A DNA stretch of 25,945 nt from an uncultured Clostridia bacterium (GCA_938009115.1 CALLHZ010000011.1:1-25945); one strand, 5' to 3'; positions 1 through 10,017 are shown, numbered from the stretch's first letter. Notes: generated from the sequence alone by a model not told the origin. Made by a program: numbers and translations.

Positions 1-1259
1 GTGTGGATGAGAGTGTAGGCGCCCTTCGGGATGCCATCGAATCGATGGCTGATGAGATCGAAGCGCTTAACCAGGCAACCAGTGATCTGTATGACGAGAT
101 ACGGGGTATCAAAGCAACCCTGAGCCAGGCAGCTGAAGAAGAAACCAAAGCCCGCATGGCGTTGAGCAACGTAAAGATCCGAATACAGAGCGCTGATGCC
201 CTGGAAGCCAAAGTAGAGGAAAGCCTCCGGCAGCTGCGGCAGGAGAAGTCTCAAAAGGAAGAAGCCCAAAGGATCACCGGGCAACAGATCCAGGAGCTTT
301 CAGAGCCCTCCGAAAACGGTGAGTCCGTCCTTGCCGCAAGGGAAGAGCAGAAGCGGCAGGCGGAAGAGCAGCTCGCTGCTCTGCAAAAACTTCGCCACGA
401 CGCCCTGCGGGAGGCCGAGGCAATGGACTCGGAGCGCTCTGCTTTCGAGCAGGAATTATACGGACTACAGATGCGACAGCGGGAAGCCGAAGTGAAGCTG
501 GCGAAATTTGAGACACAGATGGAAACGCTCAAGGAAAAACTTTGGGAAGAATTCGAGATGTCTTATGTGCAGGCCATGGAATTCGAGAAAAATGAATTTG
601 TGATGTCCAAAGCTTTGAAAGAATCGCGGGACATCAAGGATCGCATGCGAAGCCTGGGCGATGTAAACGTCGGCGCCATCAAAGAATACCAGCAGGTACG
701 CCAGCGTTACGATTTCCTGCTGGAGCAGCAGGCGGACCTTACGAAGGCCATCGATGAACTCAATACCATCATCGAGGACATGGATTCGGTCATCCGGAGG
801 CGGTTCAAGGAAAGCTTTGACGCGGTCGTGGATAATTTCGAGAACGCCTTTACCGATCTCTTTGGCGGCGGTCATGCACGGTTGTCGCTGGAGGATCCCT
901 CAAAGCCTTTGGAAAGCGGCATCGAAATCGAGGCGCAGCCGCCCGGGAAAAAGCTGCAGAACATCAATCTGCTATCGGGCGGCGAAAAAACTATGACCGC
1001 CATTGCCCTGATGTTCGCGGTGCTGAAGGCCAAGCCGACGCCTTTTTGCATACTGGACGAGGTGGAAGCAGCTCTGGATGATACCAATATCGACTCCTTT
1101 GCCCGCTATCTACATAAATTCAGACAGACACAGTTTGCGCTGGTCACGCACCAGAAAGCAACGATGGAGTATGCGGATGTCCTCTACGGGATCACCATGC
1201 CCGAGCAGGGCATTTCCAAGGTGCTGTCCCTAAAGTTGGGCGATTCCTTTGAAATATAG
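1..1259 (+). CDS. smc: Chromosome segregation ATPase SMC, C-terminal part (5' end outside window)
   Basis: This is the last ~418 residues of SMC, the ATPase that with ScpA/ScpB forms bacterial condensin and organises the nucleoid. The reading frame is open at the left edge, so the real start lies upstream; the GTG at position 3 is internal. The first ~190 residues are Glu/Lys/Gln-rich heptad-like coiled coil returning from the hinge. The C-terminal head domain follows, with the ABC signature LSGGEK (about residue 324 of the visible part), the Walker B/D-loop stretch CILDEVEAALDD, and the THQKATMEYAD segment near the end, which is typical of SMC heads. The Walker A half of the ATPase is in the missing N-terminus. 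Only 15 bases separate its stop from ftsY, so the two are probably co-transcribed, as in the common rnc-smc-ftsY order of Firmicutes. Confidence 0.96.
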   Translation, partial: VDESVGALRDAIESMADEIEALNQATSDLYDEIRGIKATLSQAAEEETKARMALSNVKIRIQSADALEAKVEESLRQLRQEKSQKEEAQRITGQQIQELSEPSENGESVLAAREEQKRQAEEQLAALQKLRHDALREAEAMDSERSAFEQELYGLQMRQREAEVKLAKFETQMETLKEKLWEEFEMSYVQAMEFEKNEFVMSKALKESRDIKDRMRSLGDVNVGAIKEYQQVRQRYDFLLEQQADLTKAIDELNTIIEDMDSVIRRRFKESFDAVVDNFENAFTDLFGGGHARLSLEDPSKPLESGIEIEAQPPGKKLQNINLLSGGEKTMTAIALMFAVLKAKPTPFCILDEVEAALDDTNIDSFARYLHKFRQTQFALVTHQKATMEYADVLYGITMPEQGISKVLSLKLGDSFEI

Positions 1260-1274
1260 AGAGGCTGTTTATCG

Positions 1275-2180
1275 ATGAGCGCGCTGTTCAATCAACAAAG
1301 AAAATCCTTCTTCGGACGGATGCAGGAAAGGATCGAAGAAGTTCTGCTGATCCGCACCCGTCCTGACGAGGAAATGCTGGAAGAGTTGGAGGAGATCCTT
1401 GTAACGTCGGATATCGGCCTTGAGACGGCTATGTCAATCATCGGTGAGCTGCGAAACGCGATCCGAAGCGACCGGCTCACGGAAGCGGGCCAGGTCAAAG
1501 ACGAGATACGGCGCATCACAGCTGCGATGCTGGACAAAGGCTCTCGCCACCGGATGACCGACAGCTACCCCCTCATCGTGATGATGATCGGCGTCAACGG
1601 CTCGGGTAAAACCACATCCATCGCCAAGCTGGCTCGGCGCTATCTGGAACAGGATAAGTCTGTCCTGCTGATCGCTGCCGACACGTTTCGCGCTGCCGCT
1701 GCGCAGCAGCTGAGCGTGTGGGGGGAGCGGCTTTCCGTGCCCGTGATCCGGCATCAGGAGGGCGCAGATCCTTCGGCGGTCGTTTTTGACGGCATTGCGG
1801 CGGCCAAAGCAAGGGGCGTGGACGTGGTGATTTGCGATACCGCCGGTCGGCTTCAGACCAAGAAAAACCTGATGGCGGAGCTCTCAAAGATGTACCGCGT
1901 CATCGACAGGGAATATCCCGAAGCTGCCAGGGAAACGCTCCTGGTGCTGGACGCCAACACCGGCAAAAATGCAGTATCTCAAACCCGGGAGTTTCATGAT
2001 GTGGCGGGCCTGACCGGTATCATACTGACAAAGATGGACGGCACTGCCAAAGGCGGCATCGTCGTTACGATCGCTGACACTTTCGACTTGCCGGTCAAGT
2101 TTATCGGGGTGGGCGAAGGATCGAAGGACCTTGAGCCGTTTGACCCGAAAGCATTTGCAGACAGTATATTCGAGGGGTAA
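1275..2180 (+). CDS. ftsY: Signal recognition particle receptor FtsY
   Basis: FtsY is the SRP receptor GTPase that docks ribosome-SRP complexes at the membrane for co-translational insertion. The 301-residue protein has an N domain (about residues 1-95) and then the SRP G domain: G1 P-loop GVNGSGKTT from G106, DTFRAAA, DTAGR from D188, TKMDG from T252, and the closing GVGEGSKDLEPF motif that separates FtsY/Ffh from other GTPases. It lacks the long acidic A domain of the E. coli protein, as is usual in Gram-positive bacteria. The ATG at 1275 is preceded by a purine-rich AGAGAGG. The stop lies 13 bases before the next start, so it sits in an operon between smc and the penicillin-binding protein gene. 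Confidence 0.97.
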   Translation: MSALFNQQRKSFFGRMQERIEEVLLIRTRPDEEMLEELEEILVTSDIGLETAMSIIGELRNAIRSDRLTEAGQVKDEIRRITAAMLDKGSRHRMTDSYPLIVMMIGVNGSGKTTSIAKLARRYLEQDKSVLLIAADTFRAAAAQQLSVWGERLSVPVIRHQEGADPSAVVFDGIAAAKARGVDVVICDTAGRLQTKKNLMAELSKMYRVIDREYPEAARETLLVLDANTGKNAVSQTREFHDVAGLTGIILTKMDGTAKGGIVVTIADTFDLPVKFIGVGEGSKDLEPFDPKAFADSIFEG

Positions 2181-2193
2181 TAAAGGGGGAAAA

Positions 2194-5100
2194 ATGGACG
2201 AAAAGTACAGCAGAGAGCACGAGAAGATCGTCTTGGAAGAATTCGACAAGATCAAGGAGGATTTTTCTGCGAAGAAGGCGAACCGCGAAGAAGAGGAAAA
2301 GCCCCTTTCACTGGAAGATCTTTTCGACGATTTAAACGAAGCTGAAGATCCGGACGCAGGCAGCGCTCCGGCGCCGGCGCAAAGCCTGCGCCGGCAAGGG
2401 CGAAAAAGCGAAGCGGGTAGTATTCCCGCCGCCGAAAAAGCTGCTTCTGTTTTTCGCGGGCTGCAAAAAAGCGCCTCGGGAATGTTTGCGAAAGCAAAAA
2501 ATAATGTCTCCGCCGGCGATGCCGCGCAGGCATCGGGCGGAGGGGACCGCTCGGAGGAAGGGATCGATCTCATGAGAATAAAACAGGGCTTTCGCTTCGG
2601 GCGGAACACGGCGAAGTCCAGAACGAAGCAGAAGCGATTCCGCATCAACTGGAAAAAATTCCTTCGTTTCGCTGTCATCGCAGCGGGCGTCGGCGCTGTG
2701 GCAGTGGGTGGCATCACCTTCATGGTGATCAAGGATGCGCCGGAGATCAACCCGGATAATATATATGATTTGCTGTCAGAGAATTCTGTGATCTACGATA
2801 CAGAGGGCAATATCGTGGACAATGTGTATTCCGGGGACGCGCTGCGAACCAATATAGCGTACCAGCAGCTGCCTCAGGATCTCGTGGATGCTTTCATCTC
2901 GATCGAAGATAAAACTTTCGAGACACATAACGGGTTCAACATTGTCCGTATTTTCGGAGCGATCTGGGAAAGTATCACAACAGGAGAAAGAATCAGCGGA
3001 ACCAGCACGATCACTCAGCAGCTGGCAAGGAATCTGTATTTAACGGACACGAAGAGCGAGCGCTCCATGGTCCGCAAGATCAAAGAAGCCTATTATACGG
3101 TGATATTGGAGCGCGCGCTTTCGAAGGAGCAGATCCTGGAAGCCTATTTGAACACGATTTATCTCGGCTTTAATTCTAACGGCGTGCAGGCTGCTTCGCA
3201 GGCATACTTTTCCAAAGATGTAGAGGATCTGACGCTGGTGGAGTGCGCCCTCATGGCCGCGCTGCCCCAAAGTCCCAGCTTCGCGCCGGTCAAACGCATC
3301 GCCACCGAGGATGTAGAGGATTTTGAAGCGCTGGACATCATCGAGAAGAACGACGAATGGACGACTTACTATAATCCAAGCGGAGAGAAGCGTCTGCTTC
3401 TGGTTCTCTATTTTATGCACGACCAGGGGAAAATCACAGACGAGGAGTATGAGACAGCCAAGAATACGCCCATCCGCGATTCCATCGACCCGGGTACCAG
3501 TGTGATCACTGCAAGTTCTTCATCGTTTTTCTCTGATTATGTGGTGGACCGGGTCATCAAGGATCTCTCTCAGGAATTTGGCATCGACGAAGAAGAGGCT
3601 GCAGATCTTGTCTACAACGGCGGGCTTCAGATCCACAGCACCCTCTCCCTGGATATACAAAAGATCGTGGAGGAGGAATTTGCCAAGACCGGAAACTTCC
3701 CGGCTATCGGCTACGCCACGAAAGACCGGAGCGGAAATATTCTGGACAGCGAGGGAGGCGTATTGCTGTACAGCATGGCCACCTATTTCAGCGAGAATGG
3801 TGATTTTATTCTGGCAGACAAAGAATTTAAGTGGAACGACGACGGAGGTCTGACAGTCTATAAGGGTAACAGGCTCAATATATATAAAACCAGCGTTCAG
3901 GGGCAGACCGACTACAGCGTTGAATTTAAAAACCTTTACGAAGTCAAAGACGGCATCCTCTACAGCAGGGCCGGCGGCGTCTGGAACATTCCCGCAGAAT
4001 ACAAAGACCGGGATGGCGACGGCAATCTACTCATTGCCGCCCGCTATTTTACAGAAAAGCCGGAGGCCTTCAGCAACAATGACAACGGCACACTGACGCT
4101 CCACAGCGGCTATTACACGCTGAAGCAGCCGGTGATGCAGCCCCAGTCGGCTATGGTGATCCTGGACTATGAGACCGGTCAGATGAAAGCTATGATCGGC
4201 GGGCGTGGCATTCAGGGAAGAAGACTGTACAACCGCGCCACGGCAGCCCGTCAGCCCGGATCTTCCATTAAACCGCTGTCCGTTTATTCCGTTGCCCTGC
4301 AGAGCGCAGTAGACGGGACCGGTCATTGGACCGCAGCAAGTCCCATCGACGATGTGCCGATCAAATACGGCGGCGCTGCGTGGCCCAAAAACTGGTACGA
4401 GGGCTATACCGGGATCAATACGTTGCGGCGGGCTGTCGAGCAATCGATCAACGCCTGCGCAGTCAATTTATGGATGCAGCTGGACCCGCAGATGAGCGTG
4501 GATTTCCTGACCAACATGGGTGTCACGACGCTGGTCGAATATGGCAGTGTAAACGATATCAACGCGTCGGCATTGGCGCTGGGCGGGATGACCAAAGGGA
4601 TCTCGCCCATGGAAATGACGGCGGCTTACGGGGCCATCGGCAACGGGGGAGTATACACCGAGCCGATCTGCTATACCCGCGTCACCAACCGGAGCGGCGA
4701 TGTTCTGTTGGAGAAAACGCCGATCACCCATCAAGTGATGGATGAATCAGTGGCGTCCCTGATGACAAATATCATGGAAACGACTGTGACCAACGGCATC
4801 GCCGGCGCTGCAAAAATCGCAGCGCAGCCCGTGGCCGGAAAGACGGGAACGACTTCTGAGCGCTATGACGTTTGGTTCTGCGGTTTGACGCCGCAATACT
4901 CCGCTGCGGTCTGGATCGGGAACGACGTTAATATTCCGATGAATCAGGGAAGCGGCGCCGCTGCTTCTCTGTGGAGCCGGATCATGCAGCGTGTGTGCGC
5001 CGGACTCCCGCGGGAGGAATTTCAGATGCGCGGAGAGTTTGTGACTGCCACAGTCGACCGGATCTCCGGAAAGCTTCCCACATCCTTGTCCTCGGCAGAT

Positions 5101-5562
5101 CCCAGGGGCACGCTCATCTCCGAGATTTTCATTGAAGGCACGGTGCCCGCCGAAAGCGACGATGCCCATGTAGTGGTCAGCGTCTGTGCTGATACGGGCT
5201 ATCTTGCTACACCTTATTGTCCCAATGCGGTCAGCAAGCTGGCAGTCATCCGTCCGGGCGGAATGTCCTGGGAGAAGTCGCTGGTCACGTATACGATGAA
5301 TACCATGGGACTACGCTCCATTCCCGACGCGATCTATGATGCTCCGGAGTACTACTGTCCGGAGCACAATCCCGACCCTTCTTCCTATCCGGTCTCGCCG
5401 CTGGCCCCGGAACGCGAAGAAACGAATCCGCTGGATGTTTATCCGCCGGGCGATACCGTCACCGGAGGCGCTGTCGCGGAGCCTGATCCCGGTAATGGAA
5501 CCCCGGTGGAGAACGACACGCCCGTCCCGGAGCCGGAAGTGCAGGAAGATGAGGAGAATTGA
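2194..5562 (+). CDS. Class A penicillin-binding protein (PBP1A-type: GT51 glycosyltransferase + transpeptidase)
   Basis: A bifunctional peptidoglycan synthase that polymerises glycan from lipid II and cross-links peptides outside the membrane. I chose the ATG at 2194, which follows AAAGGGGGA, over an in-frame ATG at 2131 inside ftsY; this gives 1122 residues. There is a ~155-residue charged cytoplasmic tail, then one membrane segment (about 160-182). The GT51 domain has EDKTF (catalytic Glu238) and GTSTITQQLARN. A ~150-residue insert precedes the transpeptidase domain, which has S690-S-I-K693 (nucleophile Ser690), S751-I-N753 and K883-T-G885. The last ~80 residues are rich in Pro, Glu and Asp. 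At 1122 residues it is longer than typical PBP1A proteins (750-900), because of the cytoplasmic tail, the interdomain insert and the acidic C-terminus. All catalytic motifs are intact. Confidence 0.95.
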   Translation: MDEKYSREHEKIVLEEFDKIKEDFSAKKANREEEEKPLSLEDLFDDLNEAEDPDAGSAPAPAQSLRRQGRKSEAGSIPAAEKAASVFRGLQKSASGMFAKAKNNVSAGDAAQASGGGDRSEEGIDLMRIKQGFRFGRNTAKSRTKQKRFRINWKKFLRFAVIAAGVGAVAVGGITFMVIKDAPEINPDNIYDLLSENSVIYDTEGNIVDNVYSGDALRTNIAYQQLPQDLVDAFISIEDKTFETHNGFNIVRIFGAIWESITTGERISGTSTITQQLARNLYLTDTKSERSMVRKIKEAYYTVILERALSKEQILEAYLNTIYLGFNSNGVQAASQAYFSKDVEDLTLVECALMAALPQSPSFAPVKRIATEDVEDFEALDIIEKNDEWTTYYNPSGEKRLLLVLYFMHDQGKITDEEYETAKNTPIRDSIDPGTSVITASSSSFFSDYVVDRVIKDLSQEFGIDEEEAADLVYNGGLQIHSTLSLDIQKIVEEEFAKTGNFPAIGYATKDRSGNILDSEGGVLLYSMATYFSENGDFILADKEFKWNDDGGLTVYKGNRLNIYKTSVQGQTDYSVEFKNLYEVKDGILYSRAGGVWNIPAEYKDRDGDGNLLIAARYFTEKPEAFSNNDNGTLTLHSGYYTLKQPVMQPQSAMVILDYETGQMKAMIGGRGIQGRRLYNRATAARQPGSSIKPLSVYSVALQSAVDGTGHWTAASPIDDVPIKYGGAAWPKNWYEGYTGINTLRRAVEQSINACAVNLWMQLDPQMSVDFLTNMGVTTLVEYGSVNDINASALALGGMTKGISPMEMTAAYGAIGNGGVYTEPICYTRVTNRSGDVLLEKTPITHQVMDESVASLMTNIMETTVTNGIAGAAKIAAQPVAGKTGTTSERYDVWFCGLTPQYSAAVWIGNDVNIPMNQGSGAAASLWSRIMQRVCAGLPREEFQMRGEFVTATVDRISGKLPTSLSSADPRGTLISEIFIEGTVPAESDDAHVVVSVCADTGYLATPYCPNAVSKLAVIRPGGMSWEKSLVTYTMNTMGLRSIPDAIYDAPEYYCPEHNPDPSSYPVSPLAPEREETNPLDVYPPGDTVTGGAVAEPDPGNGTPVENDTPVPEPEVQEDEEN

Positions 5563-6503
5563 AGAAAAAGAGAAAAGTACTGGTGTGGATCGTTCTTGGC
5601 ACAGTGTTTTTGGCCATGTATAATGTTCGATTGAATCAAACCTTTGATATTACAAGCTGCCTGGTCGTGTCGCCAAAGATCCCGGCGGAATTCAACGGGT
5701 ATACCATTGTCCAGATTTCTGACTTCCATTCCTTGGAGGAAGAGGCATTCAGAGGAAAACTGCTGGACGCGGTCCGGCAGGAGTCTCCGGATATCATTGT
5801 CATAACAGGCGATTTGGTGGATGCAGGAATCTATGCCAAAGAAGCCGCCGATCTGGCCTCGGGCAGCCGGGAAGGCCTTCCGGGCGCCTCGGCAGCCGAT
5901 TTCACAAAGACACTGACAAAGATCGCTCCTGTATACTACATCTACGGCAATCACGAAATGATCCTGCTGGACGACCCGGAAAACAATCTCTTTAAGGTTA
6001 GTTTGGAAGAAATGGGCGTGCAGATCCTGAACAACAGCCTGGTTTTGCTGGAGCGGGACGACGCATCGATTCAGCTGGCAGGGATCCAGGACCCCGCCAC
6101 GCTCTATAAGGATCCAGTGCTGGCCGATTCCGGACAAAACACCAGAGAACGGACCGAGGCCATGCTGGAATACCTGTCGCCGGCCATCGATCCAGGATGT
6201 TTCACCGTTTTGCTGGCTCACAGACCTGAGTACGTGGATGTGTATGCCCGATACCCTGTGGATTTGGTGCTGGCCGGCCACGCCCATGGAGGACAGATCC
6301 GCCTGCCTCTGATGCGCGAAGGTCTTTATGCCCCCAATCAGGGGGTTTTGCCCCGTTACACCAATGGATCTTACAAGGTCGGCTCTTTGGAAATGATCGT
6401 AAGCCGGGGCTTGGGGAACAGCGTCATTCCGGTTCGTTTTCTCAACAGTCCGGAACTGGTCGTAATAAAATTGACAAATAATGGAAGTGATGATACAATG
6501 TAG
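5559..6503 (+). CDS. Membrane-anchored metallophosphoesterase (YkuE-like)
   Basis: A calcineurin-like phosphoesterase of 314 residues with an uncleaved N-terminal membrane anchor (about residues 5-22), so the catalytic domain should face outward. The two-metal motifs are all present: D55-x-H57 (SDFH), GDLVD with D85, GNHE with N131/H132, an H near HRPEY, and GHAHGG with H241/H243. The best start is a TTG at 5559 that overlaps the PBP stop (TTGA) and sits just behind GAGGAG; no in-frame ATG with a ribosome site precedes the anchor. Overlap with the PBP gene suggests translational coupling. The nearest families (YkuE/YaeI) have been linked to cleaving lipid A or other phospholipid-type pyrophosphates, but the substrate cannot be told from sequence. 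Confidence 0.88.
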   Translation: MKKKRKVLVWIVLGTVFLAMYNVRLNQTFDITSCLVVSPKIPAEFNGYTIVQISDFHSLEEEAFRGKLLDAVRQESPDIIVITGDLVDAGIYAKEAADLASGSREGLPGASAADFTKTLTKIAPVYYIYGNHEMILLDDPENNLFKVSLEEMGVQILNNSLVLLERDDASIQLAGIQDPATLYKDPVLADSGQNTRERTEAMLEYLSPAIDPGCFTVLLAHRPEYVDVYARYPVDLVLAGHAHGGQIRLPLMREGLYAPNQGVLPRYTNGSYKVGSLEMIVSRGLGNSVIPVRFLNSPELVVIKLTNNGSDDTM

Positions 6504-6523
6504 CGGGAGCATGAGGAATCAAT

Positions 6524-8962
6524 GTGCGAAGACCGCTGATCGGCTTTTGTTTTGCCGAAGCCCTTGGAATATTGCTTGCCTATTATGAAATGATATCTTT
6601 GCAGCACCTGTGCACGCTGTGTGCGGGTGCTTTTTTAGTGGCTGCTGCCTGCCGGTCCGGACGGAAAAGGTTGATCTTAGCCATACTTGTGTTCCTGGTT
6701 CTGGGCTATGTATCGATGTACATGGGCAACATGGCAGAAAGCGACTTGGCCCGTTGGGATGGGCAGGTCGCAGAGATCACCGGCGTCGTAACGAAAGTGG
6801 AAGTGAAAGAACGCTGCCTCTTGCTTACGGTCTTTACAGAACTGGGCGGTCCTGTTGGGGAATGGCCTGTGGCGGTCAGGGAAAAAGTATTGCTGCAGCT
6901 GGAATGCGAAAAAGGGACCTATCCCATCGAGTATCCTTACAGCCTGACAGGGAAAAAGGTGCGCTGTACCGGTCGTCTGGCGCTCCCCGACGGGCGAAGG
7001 ACACCCGGCGGATTTGACTACCGATTGTATTTGCGAGGCAGAAACATCCACATGCTGCTGCGCGCTTCCCGTTTTCGATTTGAAGTTTTTGAAACGGAAC
7101 GGCACTTTCTCCACGGATTGTCTCTCGCAAAAGGGAAATTCCTCGGGATGTCCAGCGAGCGGATGAGCCCGGAAGGCTTTGCAATGCTGGCAGGGCTGTT
7201 GTTCGGAGAAAAGAATTACATTCAGGAGGATGTGTACGAGGGCTTTCGGGAAAGCGGCATGGGGCATATCTTCGCAGTATCCGGACTTCACGTCGGACTG
7301 CTTTACGCTGTGCTGCTCAAGCTTTCCGATGGCTGGCGAAGGGATCGCGCAGTATTGCTGATGATTTCTGCCATTTTTATTTATGCCATGCTGGCAAATT
7401 TTTCATCCTCAGTGATGAGAGCCTCGTTTATGGCGCTCGCTGCCATGCTCGCCCGCACCTTTCGGGGACGCTACGACCTGATATCTTCCGCTTCTGCGGC
7501 TGCGTTGCTTCTCATGACCTTCAGACCCTGCCAACTTTTTGATTCAGGCTTTCAGCTGTCGTTTCTGGCCGCTTATTCCATCGGTGTGGCGCTGCCCGTG
7601 GCGGAGCTTAGGATCCAGGCCTTGGCGGAGCGGCAAAGGAAGGCCTGGATCACTTCCGTCGGAAATGTTGTTGCTCCTTGTGTCGTGATCCAGGCGGGCA
7701 TGGCGCCACTCATCGCATTTCATTTTTTGATCTTCGCACCGGCAGGTTTTTTCGTCAACCCGCCGGCCCTGCTGCTGGCCGGCATTCTTCTGCCGGCCGG
7801 CTTGCTGATGTTTCTCATTTCATTGCCCCTTGCCCTGTCAGGGAATCTGGGCTGGGCCGGCGCAGCGCTGTCGGAGATTCTGTTTCCCGCATTGACCGGG
7901 GTCGCCGAATGCCTTTCATCGCTGCTGATGAAACTGTCTCTTATCGGGCAGTCGTTCCCGGGCGGAGGGCTGCGCCCCGCTCCGCCGCTGGGAATGATGC
8001 TGGTCTTTTATGGGCTTTACTTCTTATGCTTTTCCGAAACAAAATACATTCTCCTCCGTCGCAAAAAATATGCGACATTGGCACTCCTGACTGCGGCTTG
8101 CCTGGCCGTCGCCATCGGATCCCCCCGGGTCTGCGGCATCAGTGACTCGTTGATGCCTTGGACCTACAATACCCCTCTTGTGACATTTTTAGACGTGGGG
8201 CAGGGAGATTGTATCCATATTCGAAAGGGCGATATCAATATCTTGGTGGATGGCGGCGGCAGCTTTTACAAAGATGTGGGCAAAACGATCCTGCAGCCGT
8301 ATCTCTTGAAAAACGGCGTTGCGGAGATCGATATCGCTTTTGTGACCCATGGAGATCTGGACCATCGAAAGGGCATTCAGGACCTTTCCTGCCGAATGCC
8401 TGTTAATACCCTGGCGCTTTCCTATCCATACTGCAACGATCCCGGAAGCTTTTCTGATATCTCTGCCGCCCGGACGGTATATCTTTCGGCCGGCGATTCG
8501 GTTCAGGCCGGGGAGGATCTGCTTTTCCAGGTTCTGGGCCCCGAAAAATCAGTTTCACCCGTTGTGGAAGAAAATGAAAAAAGCCTGGTAATGATGCTGG
8601 ATTGCGACGGGTTGAAACTGCTGCTGACCGGAGATGTAGAGTACCCAGCGGAAAACCGCCTGAAGGGTGATATGTCCTGCGATATCCTGAAGGTGTCTCA
8701 TCACGGAAGCGCCGGCGCTACAGAAACCGAATTTCTGGAGGCCGCCTCCCCGGGTTTTGCCGCCATATCCTGCGGCCGAAACAACACCCATGGCCACCCG
8801 GCGCCTCGGGTCATTGAATTATTGGAAAAGTCGGGTATAATGATCGGTAGGACCGATCAACAAGGCTCGTTGTGCCTGCGGTCGATCACTCCCGGTTTCT
8901 TTTTTATTGAAAATGCAGCCCGGGACAGGTTTTGGACTGTGGCGCGAAAGGACTTTGAATGA
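6524..8962 (+). CDS. comEC: DNA uptake channel ComEC/Rec2
   Basis: ComEC is the inner-membrane channel that imports single-stranded DNA during natural transformation. The 812 residues show two N-terminal membrane segments, an OB-like soluble DUF4131 stretch (about 60-170), the polytopic Competence domain (about 215-530, beginning with the SGMGHIFAVSGLHVG signature), and a C-terminal metallo-beta-lactamase-like domain. The latter keeps DVGQGD (D557), H609-x-D611-x-D613-H614, TGD with D704, and H726-H727-GS, so it looks able to bind metal. I take GTG 6524 as start because it opens the first hydrophobic segment and follows a GAGGA; the only nearby ATGs are out of frame. holA begins inside its stop codon. 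No other competence genes are in the window. Confidence 0.94.
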   Translation: MRRPLIGFCFAEALGILLAYYEMISLQHLCTLCAGAFLVAAACRSGRKRLILAILVFLVLGYVSMYMGNMAESDLARWDGQVAEITGVVTKVEVKERCLLLTVFTELGGPVGEWPVAVREKVLLQLECEKGTYPIEYPYSLTGKKVRCTGRLALPDGRRTPGGFDYRLYLRGRNIHMLLRASRFRFEVFETERHFLHGLSLAKGKFLGMSSERMSPEGFAMLAGLLFGEKNYIQEDVYEGFRESGMGHIFAVSGLHVGLLYAVLLKLSDGWRRDRAVLLMISAIFIYAMLANFSSSVMRASFMALAAMLARTFRGRYDLISSASAAALLLMTFRPCQLFDSGFQLSFLAAYSIGVALPVAELRIQALAERQRKAWITSVGNVVAPCVVIQAGMAPLIAFHFLIFAPAGFFVNPPALLLAGILLPAGLLMFLISLPLALSGNLGWAGAALSEILFPALTGVAECLSSLLMKLSLIGQSFPGGGLRPAPPLGMMLVFYGLYFLCFSETKYILLRRKKYATLALLTAACLAVAIGSPRVCGISDSLMPWTYNTPLVTFLDVGQGDCIHIRKGDINILVDGGGSFYKDVGKTILQPYLLKNGVAEIDIAFVTHGDLDHRKGIQDLSCRMPVNTLALSYPYCNDPGSFSDISAARTVYLSAGDSVQAGEDLLFQVLGPEKSVSPVVEENEKSLVMMLDCDGLKLLLTGDVEYPAENRLKGDMSCDILKVSHHGSAGATETEFLEAASPGFAAISCGRNNTHGHPAPRVIELLEKSGIMIGRTDQQGSLCLRSITPGFFFIENAARDRFWTVARKDFE

Positions 8963-10017
8963 AACAGGAGGAACATGCCTATAAAACGTTTCAGAAGATG
9001 CTGAAAACGCGCGTCTTTCCTTCTGTGATACTGTTGCACGGGCCGGAGGATTATCTGATTCGCTGGGCAGCCCAGGAACTCCATGGGGAATTGGTCCAGC
9101 CTGCCGCCGCCGCCATGGACAGCGTAGTCTATTCCGAAGGTGACGTGACGGTGCCGGAGCTCATCGCAGCTTGTGAGACGCTGCCCCTTTTTTCGGAACG
9201 GAGACTTGTGGTCGTGGAAGACGCTGATTTTTTCGGTGGCTCCAAGCGGCGGCAATACAGTCCCCGGGAACAGACAGATCTGGTTGAATACTTGCGTTCG
9301 GTGCCGGATTCCACGCTCCTGGTATTCCAATGCGCAGCCGTGGACAAGCGGACCGCTGCCTACAAGACGATCCGGGAGCATGGCATGGCGCTGGAATTTT
9401 CGCCCATCAGCGGGCAGATATTGAAAGGTTTTATCCAAAAGCGGCTCATGACCGCGGGCAAAACGGCTTCGCCTCAGGCCATTGCCGTTCTCCTGGAACG
9501 GACTGGCTACGGGGACAAGAATGCAGAATATACACTGCACCATCTTGTCAACGATCTGGTCAAAGCAGCTTCCTACAGCGCCGGGCCGGAAGTCACGGCT
9601 GCGGATATTGAGGCGGTGACGGAAGCAGGGGCTCAGAGTGACGCGTTTCAGCTTCTGGAAGCCGCTTTTTCAGGAAAGAAAGGGCTTGCTCTCAAACTTC
9701 TGAAAAATCGTTTTTCGGGGCTGCTGTCAGCCGATACAGACCGTGAAATATTCCAATTGATCGCCCTTCTTTGCGCCCAGCTGGAAATGATGCTGTCGGC
9801 AAAAGAGCGCCTGGAAGAAGGCCAAAGACTCAGCGAGCTTCCCGAAGCAATGGGCGTCCACCCGTTCCGTCTCCGAAAAGCCATGGAGGCTTCCGGCAGA
9901 AGAACTGCCCGGGAACTGGCCGACCGTCTGGCCGCTGCATACCGCCTCGAGTCAGATATCAAAAGCGGTGCGATGCCTGGCGAGCTGGCCTTGGAATTGT
10001 ACATCGCTATGATATAG
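8959..10017 (+). CDS. holA: DNA polymerase III delta subunit
   Basis: The delta subunit of the clamp loader opens the sliding clamp during chromosomal replication. The 352-residue length is normal. The N-terminal AAA+-like domain has the degenerate family opening VILLHGPEDYLIRWAAQEL and a strand LVVVEDADFF at about residue 88, followed by the family's DSTLLVFQC stretch and the C-terminal helical collar (about 215-352) ending in LALELYIAM. The ATG at 8959 overlaps the comEC stop as ATGA, and the AACAGGAGG that looks like a ribosome site lies after this ATG, so initiation probably depends on translational coupling to comEC. comEC followed by holA is a common order in Firmicutes. Confidence 0.93.
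   Translation: MKQEEHAYKTFQKMLKTRVFPSVILLHGPEDYLIRWAAQELHGELVQPAAAAMDSVVYSEGDVTVPELIAACETLPLFSERRLVVVEDADFFGGSKRRQYSPREQTDLVEYLRSVPDSTLLVFQCAAVDKRTAAYKTIREHGMALEFSPISGQILKGFIQKRLMTAGKTASPQAIAVLLERTGYGDKNAEYTLHHLVNDLVKAASYSAGPEVTAADIEAVTEAGAQSDAFQLLEAAFSGKKGLALKLLKNRFSGLLSADTDREIFQLIALLCAQLEMMLSAKERLEEGQRLSELPEAMGVHPFRLRKAMEASGRRTARELADRLAAAYRLESDIKSGAMPGELALELYIAMI

Noticed and set aside
2131..2193. Earlier ATG for the penicillin-binding protein
   Set aside because: It overlaps the end of ftsY and has no ribosome site, while ATG 2194 follows a strong AAAGGGGGA.
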